DNA of 64,000 bases from Allacma fusca (taxonomy: Eukaryota; Arthropoda; Collembola; Symphypleona; Sminthuridae): positions 21,811,067 to 21,875,066 of the forward strand of contig OX359245.1 of the NCBI GenBank assembly GCA_947179485.1, given 5' to 3'. Position numbers and translations under genes: made by a program. Each line of letters opens with the position of its first letter. Within the stretch, counting starts at the first letter, position 1. Shown piece by piece: positions 1 to 12,201 of this stretch. The notes below the pieces were generated by a model that was given only the letters and a program-made list of their open reading frames with translations, was not told the origin of the DNA and made no database searches.

Positions 1-477
1 TCAAGCCACTAGACTGTGACAGTGTTGTTATTGGGAAATGGTGTCTATCCACCAACGCATGCGGTTGCTTGATCCGATATTTGATAACATAATTTTACCA
101 TGATGACAGTTAAATCTTCGCCCTCGCTCTTAAAGGGTAAAAGCTCCTATTGGTTTGCGATTGAGATAACCAATTACCTTAAAGGGTAACTACCCGGATT
201 ATTTGCGTTATTCATTATGTAATGTATTTACAATTTGTGTGTAAGTATTCTCCATTGGCGAAGTTGATAGCTGTTTATGTATCACATTATCCGCATCATA
301 TTGTCTAGAATATTTTAATATTAGCCGATTACACCATTAGCCCTTTATCTGTATGGTACGTTAATGTTTATATGTAGCTACTAGCATTGCACAGTCAGCT
401 ATACTGAATCGTGCAACTGCACCAACAAACTATGAAGCCTTTTTCGAAGCCAGCAAAAGCTGGCTGTGCAGCTCTAG
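1..477 (+). mobile_element. non-autonomous Helitron, family H2
   Basis: It begins TCAAGCCACTAGACTG at or near its 5' end and ends with a hairpin (GCCAGC-AAAA-GCTGGC) followed by TGTGCAGCTCTAG. It is homologous along its length to the minus-strand copy at 59729-60102 and to the interrupted copy at 4571-5750. TC at the 5' end, a short 3' hairpin and a CTAG end without inverted repeats or target duplication are the classical Helitron signature. Confidence 0.75.
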
Positions 478-696
478 GACAAATGATGAGCAAAGTTGAA
501 CGAACGTACACAAGCAATTGTGTATTTAAGGAAGTTTTGTATAGTGTAGCGTTACATTTTTAATAAAAATAAAAATATTCAAAATCATGAGGAATATCTA
601 ACGAGAGCTCAGTTTGAAAATATGTCCAAGCAAGAATTTTATTATTACTAGCGGTAAAGCAACTAGGTGCCGCTAGTGGTAATTTATACTCGCAAA

Positions 697-1146
697 CAGT
701 GCTGCGCTCAAGTCAAGTAAATTCCAGACTTGACCATTAACTTGTCTTGACCACGAAAGTCAAGTATTTGATGGCGACTCATGTTCAGGTAATTACATGA
801 AATTTCATGGTCAAGTAATCATATACTTTTTGCGTCACTTGTACTAGATCATGTACAACCAAAACTACACTTGACTTGGCCATGACTTGAACCGAACGTA
901 TATATAAAATAAGAAAACGATGTATAGGAATTTTTAATGGCCCTTGTTATGGCAGGGAACCTTTTTACCTATACCAGAACATTATTTTGCCTACTCGAAA
1001 CATATCTCATTTCAAATGCTCACAATATATCTTTTTATTTATGCATATACTTAAAATATTAATTATCAAACCCAAATTCGCTCATATTTTTTGAAAACTG
1101 TAGTTAAATGGTGCAGGTTGTAAGGGCCAAGGCCAAATCGACCAAT

Positions 1147-1209
<63 letters not shown>

Positions 1210-1781
1210 TATATATAATATATATAAGATTGAACTCATTCAATATCTTTTGTTTTCACGAGTTCTGAAAATTGAAATAGTATTTAAGATAATTATTAAT
1301 AAGCTAAAAATGCAACAAAATTTTATCTCAAAAAGATTTATCAAAGAATCTTGCCCATTGAAGCAATTACTATTAACGCAAGCTGTTTCAACAGGTAACA
1401 AAAATTTGCATGCTGAGCATGAGTTGAAACTTATTGAAAAATACAACAGTAAAAAGTAGTGAAATATTATATTGAAAGTGTTTGCGCCGTGTCGTTGACA
1501 TGCACAACTTTATTTTATTTGAATCCGTACATGAAGTACTCATGGTACATGGTCAAGTTTTTACATTATCACACTTGACCATGAACATGACTTGGCACTC
1601 AAGCAATATTCTCCAGCCTGACCATAACGCTTACTTGACTTCAAGTACCATGGTCAAGTTTATACATTTCCTGACCATGACTTGAATGCTCAAGTTATAA
1701 TTAATTTTTAACTTGACCATGACCCGAACTTGACCATGACTTGAAATACTCATGGTCTACTTGAACTTGTGAGCAGCACTG
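697..1781. mobile_element. hAT-like element, word 'cttgaccatg/tcaagt'
   Basis: Termini are CAGTGCTGCGCTCAAG and its inverted match CTTGTGAGCAGCACTG. Both ends carry many copies of ACTTGACCATG/CAAGTCATGG. The flanking octamers CTCGCAAA and CTCGCTGC match at only 5 of 8 positions, so the duplication is decayed or the end is misplaced. Inside is a long AT microsatellite. No transposase is recognisable. Confidence 0.65.
1151..1228. repeat. (AT)n microsatellite
   Basis: More than 50 bp of uninterrupted AT followed by a less regular AT tract, inside the hAT-like element at 697-1781. It is likely length-variable between individuals. Confidence 0.97.
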
Positions 1782-2389
1782 CTCGCTGCACTGCTCCGTG
1801 GACACGATTTCTTTAAAGCTTGTGCACCGAATTCATTCTGAGCAGAGCTATCCCTCACAATAAAGTCTTTGCAATAAATCTCACAACGAATGAATTTTAG
1901 CTTAATTCAATGCGGTAGTTTCCTAGAATAATAATTTTAGTTTCTAAAAATGTTGTGAAAAATACGAGAAGGAATGAGAATATGCAATTACCATAACTGG
2001 AAAGAATAACATGCAGGAAAGAATGCCTCTTGTGACAATTCCTCAATAATGACATCTGCAGTACTGCTGCCCCCTGCCCTTCGCATTCATCCCAATCTGG
2101 GGTGTAGTGTATCTTTGCGAAGCGACGATATTTAGGTTGGCGTCAGCCCCCAACTCTTGTCTCTACGTCCGTGACCTCGTGGACGCGATAACTCAAAAGC
2201 TACCGGACCGAATTCATTGAACCTATTTCAGGACATTACCTGTTTTCACAGTTACAGTGATTAGTATTTGATTGAAATTAATCAGATTGCTTTTGAGAAA
2301 AAAATGCTAAAAATTTTTATTAAACGGAGGTAATCAATGACATTGCTACACTCTATGACCATAACAAACAACAGATATTGCCGTAGCAC

Positions 2390-3888
2390 CAGAGATGTCC
2401 ATTTGACATCACCTTCGTTCATCCTTCAGAAGGGGAACCGTTTCCAATTACCCGTTCCTTCATCGTTCAGTTAAATGAAGCCTTCTGAATATTTATCCTT
2501 CACCCTTCCTTCAATCAAATCCTACTATAATCCTTCCTTCAGCCTTCAAAAATATTTTCATATCTTTAAAATAATTCAAGCTGCTTACCGCTAAAAAAAC
2601 TAATAATTAGTTTACAATTATGTAATTACAATTATTGCAGAATATCAGTATGCGCTTAATGCTCAGTGAAGGAAATAGAGTGGCTACATACTCCGGTAGT
2701 GCTGTCCATGGGAACGGAAATTTGGTACCCATACCTGTTCCTGTCCCTGCACCCATTTTTTCAGGAACTAAAGTAATGGTCCTGTTCCTGTTCCCATAAA
2801 AATGGGTACCAATTCAAAGTTCCTGGACCTGTTCCTGCAGGAACAGGAATGTACCTGTTCCCAAAAGTACTTAAAGACTAGCAGAAAAGTACAACCTACA
2901 CATTTATGCCCCAGGTAACTCTATTTATGCATCGACTTAAAAAACCAAATATCAAATCGACTTTATTAAAAATAAATAACAGCGCACCATCTCCAATCCT
3001 TTAGCTACTCGAATTTAAATGAGAATTCAGTAACAGTCATTAAATTAATCATCGCAGCGCAAAGTACAGAAGTAACTGCAATTACCTAATACAAGTAGCA
3101 CTTTCAATACATTTTTGCTGAACAAACAAGGATAAGAGCACGCTGGAGTTTTCTGAGCTACAATTTTGGGTTTAAGTTCCACTGAGTTCCATTTTTACCA
3201 CGTGTTAATTAATTATTATTTATTATTTTGCTAAATAATAACGTGCGAAAGAGTGACTTATTTGACATGTTGCGACGTAATTTTAAAATAATATTTTATT
3301 TGTGAGGTATTTTTATATTATAAACTTCATGTGAATACCAGGTAGGTACATGTTTTGTTCCTGTTCCCAAACCCGCTTTTGTTCCCATATTTTAGGAACA
3401 ATTTTTATGTTCCCAAACGTTCCCAAAGTGTTTTGGGAACAAAATTTGTGTTCCCACACGCACCCATTCCTGTTCCTGTTCCCAAAAACCTGGGTGTCTC
3501 CTGTTCCCATGGACAGCACTATACTCCGGGTATCACACTTCCATTGTGAGATAAATGTTTCTAGAATAACATTAAGCATGCCCACCAGAAGCATGTTTTT
3601 CAGTTTAGTAACGGTGTACGTACATACGAATGTACATGAACTTTAGTTACGGAAGGATTTTGCCTAAAATATAGTAGATGGGATTGCAAGTTCCAACGGC
3701 GTTCGAAGGCTGTAAAATTAACATGTTCCTTCACATTCCATTATTTCTGCAAAGAGCATAGGCCTTCGTGCAGCCATCGTTTCCTTTCCAGCCTTCCTTC
3801 CGCTCCCTTCATAATTGCCGAAGCTAACACTTAATTCGTTCAAAGAAGCCTTCTTTGAAGGAAATCCTTCGAAAGATGGACACCTCTG
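2390..3888. mobile_element. hAT-like element, word 'gaaggctt' (family G)
   Basis: Ends CAGAGATGTCCATTTG and GATGGACACCTCTG, flanked by a perfect 8-bp duplication CGTAGCAC (2382-2389 and 3889-3896). Subterminal regions are full of CCTTC/GAAGG words in opposite orientation at the two ends. It is interrupted by another hAT element at 2697-3521. Related copies: 18203-18731, 32062-32656, 57607-59490. Confidence 0.88.
2697..3521. mobile_element. hAT-like element, word 'gttcctgttccc'
   Basis: 19-bp perfect terminal inverted repeats TAGTGCTGTCCATGGGAAC / GTTCCCATGGACAGCACTA and a perfect 8-bp duplication TACTCCGG (2689-2696, 3522-3529). Words GTTCCTGTTCCC and GGGAACA repeat next to both ends. The short ORFs over these repeats are artefacts. 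Nested inside the family-G element. Confidence 0.92.
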
Positions 3889-4570
3889 CGTAGCACATCT
3901 TACTTAGCTGGCGCCACCCGATGCGCAGCCTCAAATTATCCAGTAGCGATTATGTCAAATCAACAATCCACGCAGTTCTGAGCGCTGATTTTATTAGAAA
4001 TAGACACTGCAAGAAATGTTGATTAATAAATTGGATTATGTGATCATAATGAGACTGTAAATTACATTAGAAATTGGCAAATAAGTAGTACCCAGTATTA
4101 ACTAAGTGTTTTCTGGAATTGTTATTACCCATTTACTTAAATCAAATTGAACATCACATATCCCATTGTGCTTGTGTGCTTCGTTTAGTTGCCTCAAACA
4201 TTAAGTTTCATATAGTAATTTTGCAGTTAACCTTCAATTTGAACTTTACTGGGTGAAATTATAATTTATTTGTAATAAAAATTTCAACGGTTGAGGCATG
4301 TAAGCGAAGATCGGCTAGTAATACAGTAAGAATGTCGGTTTGGAACCCTGGTGTTGTTGGGTGTGGTGTACGTTGTAAGGAGAACAATTTTTTATGTTTT
4401 CCTTTTTAGAAAATGAACTTGCCCTCCTTGCACTTTTTATTGCATGGTGTATGAGGCTGCTCCTCATTTTTAGCCTCTTACTTTCGTTTATTTAGAAATA
4501 ATAATTTGAAGGCACCATAAGTACTTGAATATTTTCATATGACAATTGACCTGCTATATTATAAAATTAC

Positions 4571-5750
4571 AACAAGCCACTATGTGCATCGCCCACAGTA
4601 AACTTTTTACAAGCTGTGTATGCAGCTGTATATCTGATAACATGATTTGACGATGATGAAAATTAAATCTTCGCTCTCCCTCTTAAAGGATAAAAACTCC
4701 TATTGGTTTCCGATTGAGAGGACCAGTTACCATAAAAGCTAACTACCCGGTTTATTTGTCGCATGTAATATGCATTAGGGCTCCTCATAATTTCAAGTAG
4801 TAATTGCAACTGTCAATTACAAATACGATTTCAATTCAACTTCAATTGATTGCAATCAGTAACCTGTAAATTGAAATCAATTTCAAATTCAAATAAAAGC
4901 AGCATTTTAGTCGTTGATTCAATTTCAATTACAAGTCAACCAGCAATTCTGGCATTATAACAGGACTTCCACCAACTCAATTTCAAATAGCTGCGTTGTC
5001 AATAATTGATAGTTGAAGTTGACAATTGACAACTAGTGAATGTTAAAGTAAGCATGCGCGAATGTGTAATCAAATCGTGGAGATCACACATTACACGACT
5101 TCCTGCAGCAAATGAAACCTCGCCGTGCTGCGTACTAATATAAAAATAAATAATGGAAAAACCACTACAATCCCAACATTGATGGGGAACGAATAAATGC
5201 CGAAACCGACGGTATTCAAATGAAGCGTAAATACGATTCCAAACATGAATTCGAGAGGTATCTTTCACAGCCCCGTACAAAATCTACAGATCTGAAAAAT
5301 GGTTTTATTATTTGGTGGAAGCTTCTGCATTTATAAATGAGTGAACATTGGTTTTTGTTTTCGTAAACGTTTTGTGGTTAAATACATCGTGTATTTATTT
5401 TGTCATACTGTAGGACAATCCTAATCTTTTTTTCATTAATTCATTAATTCATTCAGGTTTATTAACTTGTTAAGACAACACAGTTGTTTTTTTCATGCCT
5501 AACACTATTATCAACATAATAAGTCAAAATAGTAATTAAAAAATAGTACTAGTGTTAAAATTTTAATTAAATTAAATAAAATAATTTCCTACATGGCTAG
5601 AGTTTTTCTGGAAGCTTCTGCTACTGGTGTTCCTGTAGAATGTTTGCTTATCTACTAGCACTGCACAATCAGATATTTCTGAATTATGTGACTGAACCAA
5701 AAAATTATGATGCCTTTCGAAGCCAGCAATAGCTGGCTGTGCAGTGCTAT
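4571..5750 (+). mobile_element. Helitron family H2 copy, interrupted
   Basis: 4571-4785 matches the 5' part of the copy at 1-477, and 5640-5750 matches its 3' part, including the hairpin CCAGC-AATA-GCTGG and TGTGCAGTGCTA. The 855 bp between (beginning near TAGGGCTCCTC) have no match in the other copies and are rich in TCAATT/AATTG words, so another element probably inserted; I could not find its right end. Confidence 0.6.
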
Positions 5751-5760
5751 CCTTATAAAT

Positions 5761-7444
5761 TAATGATCACTTCATGACTATAGAAATTGCGCGCGCTACT
5801 GTTAAAATAAGCGCGCAAGATTTAGGCATACAATAAGTCTCCACGACTGGCCTTGATTCGTAAGCCGTTTAGCCTCTGAACTCATACTACCACCTCTCCA
5901 AGTAATTGTCCCTGTGAAGCACAGGGTTGTTACTAGTTCTTATTATTACCGAGCATAGATGGGCGTTTTTCTCCCCCTCTCCCTCATTGTGCGAGGGATG
6001 GAATTTAACCTGCTCGCACTCTCCCTCGTCATCAATCGAGCAACACGTTACGGGTTGTCCTCGCCCTCGCTCTCGTGAGGGGCTACTTTTAAAAAACATC
6101 CCTCGCACTCATGAGGGCCCTCGTTATTTTATATTACACGTAAATAATCCCCCTACAATTTACTACAATACCTTTGCCTTCAAATAATTTTTTCGCTGAC
6201 ACTTGGTTAAAATATGACAACTTCAATATGTGTCGACATTCCCCCCAGTTCTGAACGTACGGAACTTTTGGATAGCTTACAAAGTTTATAAAATTTTCTA
6301 CAACCTAGCGTTCAAAACAAATTTTTAAAAAATTGTTGTTGAAATAAACTACTGTATTCAAAATAGTGCCCTTTATTGGTGCAGGTTATACACAGGTATT
6401 AGGGTACAGGTACATACTAGGTTTCGTGATTGACATAACTGTAAAAAGTATAAAAAACTTGAAAATTTTACAATGTTCTTTCGATTTTGTCCTGAAAATA
6501 ACGTGAAAAACAAGTTTAAAATTCTAATTCATCGGTACAAAGTGTATAACTTCCTTATATTTTAATTGTCGCGAAAATGGAAAACATTCAGTAGTCAAAC
6601 TACTATATTTTGTTATAAAAAACAATTTTGTTGGTCTATGACAACAATTCTTCATTATAATCGATTCAGTAGCTCAGAAAATGACTATTATTGATCAAAG
6701 CTGTTTTCTACGTCTTTGGTTAATAAAGATTAATGACAAATAGGTTCTATAACCTCATACCAGTAATATTCAATAGTAGGGTCTGAAAACAGCATTTATC
6801 AAATATAAAGCCCAGGTGCCCTTGTTTATAAATGATCATGTCTCCCCGACATCCTAAAATGAAATTTTTTTCTGGAGTTTAATATGAGAAATTTTAACCT
6901 AAACAAGAGGACCTTTTACTTTTAAAAATTAAAACTGGGATATTTGCACAGGGCCATAAACCAGGTACCTAAGACGGTATGAAGTTGGTCTTGCTACAGA
7001 AAAATATGTATATGTATGATTTTCGCATAACGATTAAGGTAAGAGAAGGTCACGAGGGCTTACATATGTACTCTGCCTCCCCCTCTTTCGTTCACATCCT
7101 ATTCATAGGTCCTCTCTCTCATGTTCATGAGGGCGCCTATAATCAACGTGTACTCGCCATCACCCTCGCAGTTTGTGAGGGCGAGGACGAGGGAGAGGGC
7201 GAGGCATCCCTCAATCCCTCGTGAGGGTGCCCATGTATGTTACCTAGCACTTTCTGTCCATTTATTTTAAACTCCGCGCGCTACCGCAAGATATAGGCAT
7301 ACAATAAGTCTCCACGACAGGTCTTGATTGAGCCGTTTAACTTTTTCCACGACAGGGCTTGATTGAGCCGTTTAACTTTTTATTTCTACACTCACACTAC
7401 CACCTCTACTCCAAGTAATTGTCTCTGTGAAACACAAGCACTAG
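5761..7444 (+). mobile_element. Helitron family H1 copies (tandem), interrupted by a hAT element
   Basis: A 3' end at 5936 shows hairpin CCCTGTGAAGCACAGGG, then TTGTTACTAG|T. A second, decayed 3' end at 7444 (TCTCTGTGAAACACAAGCACTAG|T) belongs to a second copy whose body starts just after 5936 and is split by the hAT element 5954-7239. Shared body sequence: GCGCGCTAC..TAGGCATACAATAAGTCTCCACGAC. Other copies are on the minus strand at 17141, 19430 and 55261. Confidence 0.7.
5954..7239. mobile_element. hAT-like element, word 'gagggcgag'
   Basis: Ends CATAGATGGGC and GCCCATGTATG, with octamers TTACCGAG (5946-5953) and TTACCTAG (7240-7247) matching at 7 of 8. Both flanks inside are packed with CCCTCGCTCTC/GAGGGCGAGG words. 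The target is Helitron H1 body; copies at 20430, 55430 and 60630 show the uninterrupted target. Confidence 0.8.
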
Positions 7445-8740
7445 TAATAATTAAAAGGCTTTAACCAAACAGTGACACAGTTGTTATTTTAAAAAACAAG
7501 CTCCGTAGCGGCTTGTTTTCTACACTTGTGCCGACGTTCAATATTTGTCGAGACGTTCGTCCAAGTGTTTGACTGTTTCATTATCCCACCAGAATTTCAC
7601 TACGAAATGTTTAGAATTTTTGCTGTTTTGTAATCTCTATTTCTTTAAAATGAGACCTTAGCTAACCACAGTCAGCCCTACGAGATGGCATACATAAAGC
7701 TTGACATTCACATCCACCGATAGTAATAACTTTACAGCGATAGAAAAACTGGTCCGTCGTTTCTATATGATATTATTATAATTATTCGTCTACATTCCTG
7801 TTACCAGAATTGGCCAAAAAAAATTATTTAAGCTCCTGGTATGGTGTTGAACACATTTGCGTTGTCAGTTTTGACTTAAACACAGTATTTCAGAAATAAC
7901 CTGAGAGGACACTTTTGTCTTCAACACGGGACGTCACTTATGGAAATCCTACACTATGTTACATGCCTGATCGCTACTCCTAGTCCTAGATACGACATTT
8001 TAGTCAAAACTTGTTTCACTCTTTTGGATTTCATGATGGTTTCCGAAAACAGTTTTTTTCTCGAAAATTTCAACACCAGTTGACATAAATATATTTTTTA
8101 TAAACACATTTTTTTGGTAATTTCCTATCGGCACAATTTGTACTGTGGGATCACCAGTTTCCGATTATTTCGACAACACAAAATGTTGAAATGTTGATAA
8201 AAATCGGCAAAGAATACTCAGCCCAAATTTTGACTAGGACTTCGAAATTTTTTTGACACGATTTTAATTTTTAGAGCCACTAAACATCTATTTAATTATT
8301 CGTTATTGACCGAAATGCGACATCCAAGTGAACATTCATTTGAAACAGAAGCCATACACTGAGAAATGGTTGAAAATTTGATATGTCCCGAATCTTTCAG
8401 CATTATATGTACTTATCAAAACTAGTGTTAGTTTACGAATTACGAAGAGTTTAGTCTTAAAAAAATGTTTTCTTTATGGTTATGTACTTGTGAAAATCTT
8501 TCAATAAAAAGTTTTGGGTATTATCGTCTTGCAAGGAAGTTTTAAGTGGTTACAATAAATGTATTTGCGCTAATCCAAGGACATACAGTAAACATTGATA
8601 TGTGACAGCTACTAAGGTTATAACAACAATAGCTTTGCCGCCAAGTAAGACGAAAGAATATATGCGAAGTGACTGATTTGGTTAGGATGAGCTTTAAACA
8701 GACAGTTGGATTGATAGTGCTATTTCTGTTGTCATTACAG
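7445..8740. other. non-coding stretch upstream of the first recognised exon
   Basis: No exon, repeat or structure recognised. An in-frame ATG at 8669 makes the exon at 8741 look longer, but the extra residues come from the acceptor's pyrimidine tract. Confidence 0.6.
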
Positions 8741-9012
8741 ATTAGTGATGATGAGCGGATGTCACTCACGACAGCCGTATCAGATGATGAGCCCGGAGAT
8801 GGGACAAATTCACCGAAAGGGTCCCGAAAGCCCGCGGCTTCCTTCAATTGCACGGGAGCGGTTCGGAAAGCAGGGTTTTTGAGCGTGAAAAAATGGCTGC
8901 TAAGGAAACGTCACCAAGTGGAGCTCGCCAGGCGGAGGGGTTGGAAAGGATATTGGGTCTGCCTAAAGGGGACCACGCTTCTCTTTTATCCCTGCGATGC
9001 ACGTGAGACACG
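8741..9012 (+). CDS. sif: sif/TIAM-like Rac GEF, exon a (start of N-terminal PH domain)
   Basis: First recognisable exon of a still life/TIAM-family Rac exchange factor, which in flies acts at synaptic terminals and in vertebrates activates Rac1 at the membrane. The acceptor is a pyrimidine-rich tract ending TTACAG before ATT AGT GAT GAT; the donor is CG|gtacga, leaving phase 2. The exon encodes an acidic stretch ([17 protein letters not shown]) and then the first strands of a PH domain, with the hallmark [20 protein letters not shown] and [16 protein letters not shown]. These strongly match insect SIF. An earlier GT (gca c|gtgaga) would break the frame with the next exon, so 9012 was preferred. 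No upstream exon was found; the N-terminal part of the protein must lie before the window or in undetected exons. Confidence 0.93.
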
Positions 9013-9250
9013 GTACGAACACTTCCGGAATACATTTTATACTCTTTATAAATCTTATAGCCCAGTATAATCTTGCTAAGAATGATTCGCTCCACCCTGC
9101 TTTCCATATTAGTACTGCATCAGTACCTTGAGTGATTTGTACTTATAAGGATCCAGTGTACTTGGACCCTGTTTCTGATAGATGGTTTACAGCAAAGATC
9201 AAATTATCTGGCATCCATTATTATAATTGCATTGACCTTGTTTCTGCAAA

Positions 9251-9390
9251 TATTTTTAAAATTCTGAAGATATTTTCAAAGTTCTGAAGGTATTTTCAAA
9301 GTTCTGAAGGTATTTTAAAAATTCTGAAGATATTTTCAAAGTTCTGAAGGTATTTTCAAAGTTCTGAAGGTATTTTCAAAATTCTGAAGA
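9251..9390. repeat. tandem repeat, 20-bp unit, 7 copies
   Basis: Seven consecutive copies of TATTTTCAAAGTTCTGAAGG with a few A/G variants, in intron a-b. Confidence 0.95.
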
Positions 9391-10152
9391 TGTATCCTGG
9401 ATTCTCATTATTAATATGTGAAACATTAGTTGGATTCATCTTCTAGACAAAATGGAATTTTCACCAGTAATGAATAACGAAATAAGACTAGTACTAGTGA
9501 TTAACATTGATGCTCACACTCCTCTACTTTTCCGTAGTGGTAATGGAATAGTGGTAAAGTGTAGAGTATTTCTCAAAAGTACATATATTAAGTAGTTATT
9601 GGTAGAGTAGGACCGCAATGAGGTATTTTCTGCTAGGAGTAGTGGTAGGTAGAGGAAGCGGATTCCTGTACTTATTAAGATAACGCATTGTAGCTCCGTC
9701 AAATTATTACAGTGGCAATAGAGTAGGGGTATTGGCATCAGTATTTCATACATAACTAGTGCTAACCTAACCATTACTTCGACAAGTGCATGCGTAGTAT
9801 AATTGTAAAGTAATCATACTGGTACCCCCGGATTCTATTTGTTCTGGCTCTGAGTCTACCAGCATCACCGGAATTTATGAGCATTTCACACATCGCAATG
9901 CATTCGTAAAAATAAACGTCCCAGTAGCTTGTATCTTTGCTGTGGTCCTCGCATTAGGTTATTAGGTATCGCTTGAAATTACTTAAAACATTTATTAAAA
10001 ACTACTTTCAAAATTTGAACATTTTTTTGCATCTTGCGTTAGCGAAGTGTAGAGTAGTGGGTGGCGAATATAATGTTTTTTAAAGTAGCTGTTTGGTAGT
10101 GGTTAGGTAGGCGTCAACAAAAGTACTGGTAGTGGTAGTGGGTAGTGCTGTG

Positions 10153-12057
10153 TAGTGGTCGGACCAATTCAGTTTAAATTGCAATTTTACAATTCAGTTC
10201 AGTTCAATTCAAGGATTTTTCAATTCAATTCGACCGTTTACTGAACCGAATAATTCAATTAACCCGTTGAATCGAATTGAATTGTTTTCTTTGAATTCCA
10301 ATTCAAAACAATTTCAGGCTGAATCAAAACCGATATTGTAAGGAAAAGTCTAGCACCATCTCTGTGTCAATAAAACCACCTTAAAATGTGCTAATATTTG
10401 TAGAGTGGCGTCAGCCCCATTATAAGATGTGTTGTCCGTGGATACTTGGGACTGTTTGTCCCGACGTTTTCCTCTAAACCAATTTTGTTCAAACTTTTTG
10501 TGAACATTCTTTAGGCCACTCTCTTGGCGGAGTTCTTTATTGGTTGAAATCGTAATGCGTGTTCGTACATAAAAAAATGAGAAACGACAAACGGTTCCAC
10601 CGATTTCAATCGAATTTTTTTACACTTACCAGTCAGTACTACTAGCTTAATTTCAAAAATTATCACAAATGTTTGTTTTCGAAATTTTGCATTTTTTAAA
10701 TGAGCTCAACATAATCCTTTATTATTATTGAGCACTTCTGTTGATTTAAACCTTCGCGCGTTTGTAGTACAATTCAAACCTTCGCGGCTTATTTCACGAA
10801 TTCAAACCCTCCCGGCTGATTTACTATACAGCCAAGCAAGTCGGTGGTATATACAACAAGCCGAGAAGCACAGCGGGCTGAAAGCTGAGACTCTGTCGCA
10901 GTGGAGAGGTTTTTCAGCTCGCTCAGCTCGCTGTTCTTCTCGGCATATACCAACTGCTTGCAGCATACTGGAAGCTCGCAATATTACGCCATTTTAGATT
11001 ATCACTTAACAGCGCTAACCATAATTATTATAAACATTAATCATCAAATTTGGATTAAATTAAGACTGGTAGTGATAAAAACTACGTTCGGTTACAGTAC
11101 TGAATAATTTGATAAGAGGAGAATTTTAATGACTGAACTTAGTTCACATTAGTGTGGGATTCTTATTAGGAAGAATAATTACAAGCCTTAGCATCCACAG
11201 TTTTGATCTTTATATCCATAAAAATATCATTAGGATGTAAAATGGATTTGTAGGAACCATGGACTTTAGTAACTATAGCAAGTTAAATGTGTTGCGCTAA
11301 TATGAAATCCTTTCATTTTTTCATTTTAAATAATCAGTGCGTCCAGTGTCTGAGGCTTCAGTTACAATATTGCGGTACAACGGATCTATATACGAATTAT
11401 AATAACATAAAAAATCATATTTGATCAGCACGTTGTGCTGATCCACTAAGGGGTGAAGCACCATACAGTGATGCAACAGCAAGGTTTAATAACGATGTTG
11501 GTATTAAATTGATCAAGGGATTAGTTAAATTCCACGTGTATAGTCAATATTGAGTTTGGGAGAAAACTTTAGTGGGCCGGAAGCTGTTGTCCCATAATAT
11601 TTTGATGATGAATTGCCAACTACCTATATGAACCGAATTGTTAGTCTTACAGTTAACACTTCACGTCTTATATGAGAATACTTTGCCTGGCGAAGCGGGA
11701 TATCAATATTAAGCCTTCTTGACAGACCTTGATACGAGATCTATTGCCATTTACACTTATTATTTACACTATTTATTTACACAAGTAAATGCTCCTGTGC
11801 GAAGCACGGGGCTTTTACTAGTAGCATATAAAGGGTAAGGAGAGATGGCTTTGTCTGACGCGCCACCATAGCCACCTTTGCAGTATTTAAACATGCCGGG
11901 CGAACCAAATGGTTTACAATTCAGTTCAGTTCATAGAGTGAACTGAATTGAATTGTTTTTTACTGAACCGAATTGAAACCCAAATATTAATCCAGTTCAG
12001 TATTCGAACTGGATTGAATTGTAAATTTTGAATTGAATTGAATTGTTCCCACCACTG
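10153..12057. mobile_element. hAT-like element, word 'aattcagttcaattc' (family N), copy 1
   Basis: Ends TAGTGGTCGGACCAATT and AATTGTTCCCACCACTG, perfect 8-bp duplication GTGCTGTG (10145-10152, 12058-12065). The left 0.56 kb and right 0.24 kb are nearly identical to the copy at 44330-46048, while the middles differ. Words of AATTGAATTG/AATTCAGTTC border both ends. A Helitron H1-type 3' end lies inside (to 11821). Confidence 0.93.
11640..11821 (+). mobile_element. Helitron 3' segment (H1-like)
   Basis: It ends with hairpin CCTGTGCGAAGCACGGG, then GCTTTTACTAG|T. The preceding 180 bp (TATGAGAATACTTTGCCTGG and CTTGACAGACCTTGATACG) match, in reverse, the copy beginning at 19430. The 5' end was not located. 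Confidence 0.65.
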
Positions 12058-12201
12058 GTGCTGTGTGTAAATATAAATGTTGTAGTTAGAGGTAGCGATT
12101 TTCACGGTCAAACCTGAATTTTGTAGTAGTAACGGCACGTATAACTGGCACGTGCGTATTTTAGAGTAGTGGGAATTCGGATGTGCATCAATGGTGATTA
12201 A

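Larger units (their letters stand above)
9505..12193. mobile_element. hAT-like element, word 'gtagaggtag', interrupted
   Basis: Ends CATTGATGCTCACACTCC and TGTGCATCAATG, perfect 8-bp duplication GTGATTAA (9497-9504, 12194-12201). GTAGTGGTAG words lie near both ends. A second hAT element (10153-12057) sits inside; without it this element is about 0.78 kb. A fragment with the same GTAGAGGTAG words lies at 41440-41680. Confidence 0.85.

Noticed and set aside
3313-3646. ORFs rich in Phe/Pro/Val on both strands
   Set aside because: They lie over the GTTCCC words at the right flank of a hAT element.
5887-6187. Overlapping ORFs on both strands
   Set aside because: They are produced by CCCTCGCTCTC words of a hAT element and a Helitron end.
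8669-8740. In-frame upstream ATG that would add a hydrophobic N-terminus to exon a
   Set aside because: The hydrophobic residues are encoded by the pyrimidine-rich acceptor tract ending CATTACAG, and the family continues upstream with other sequence.
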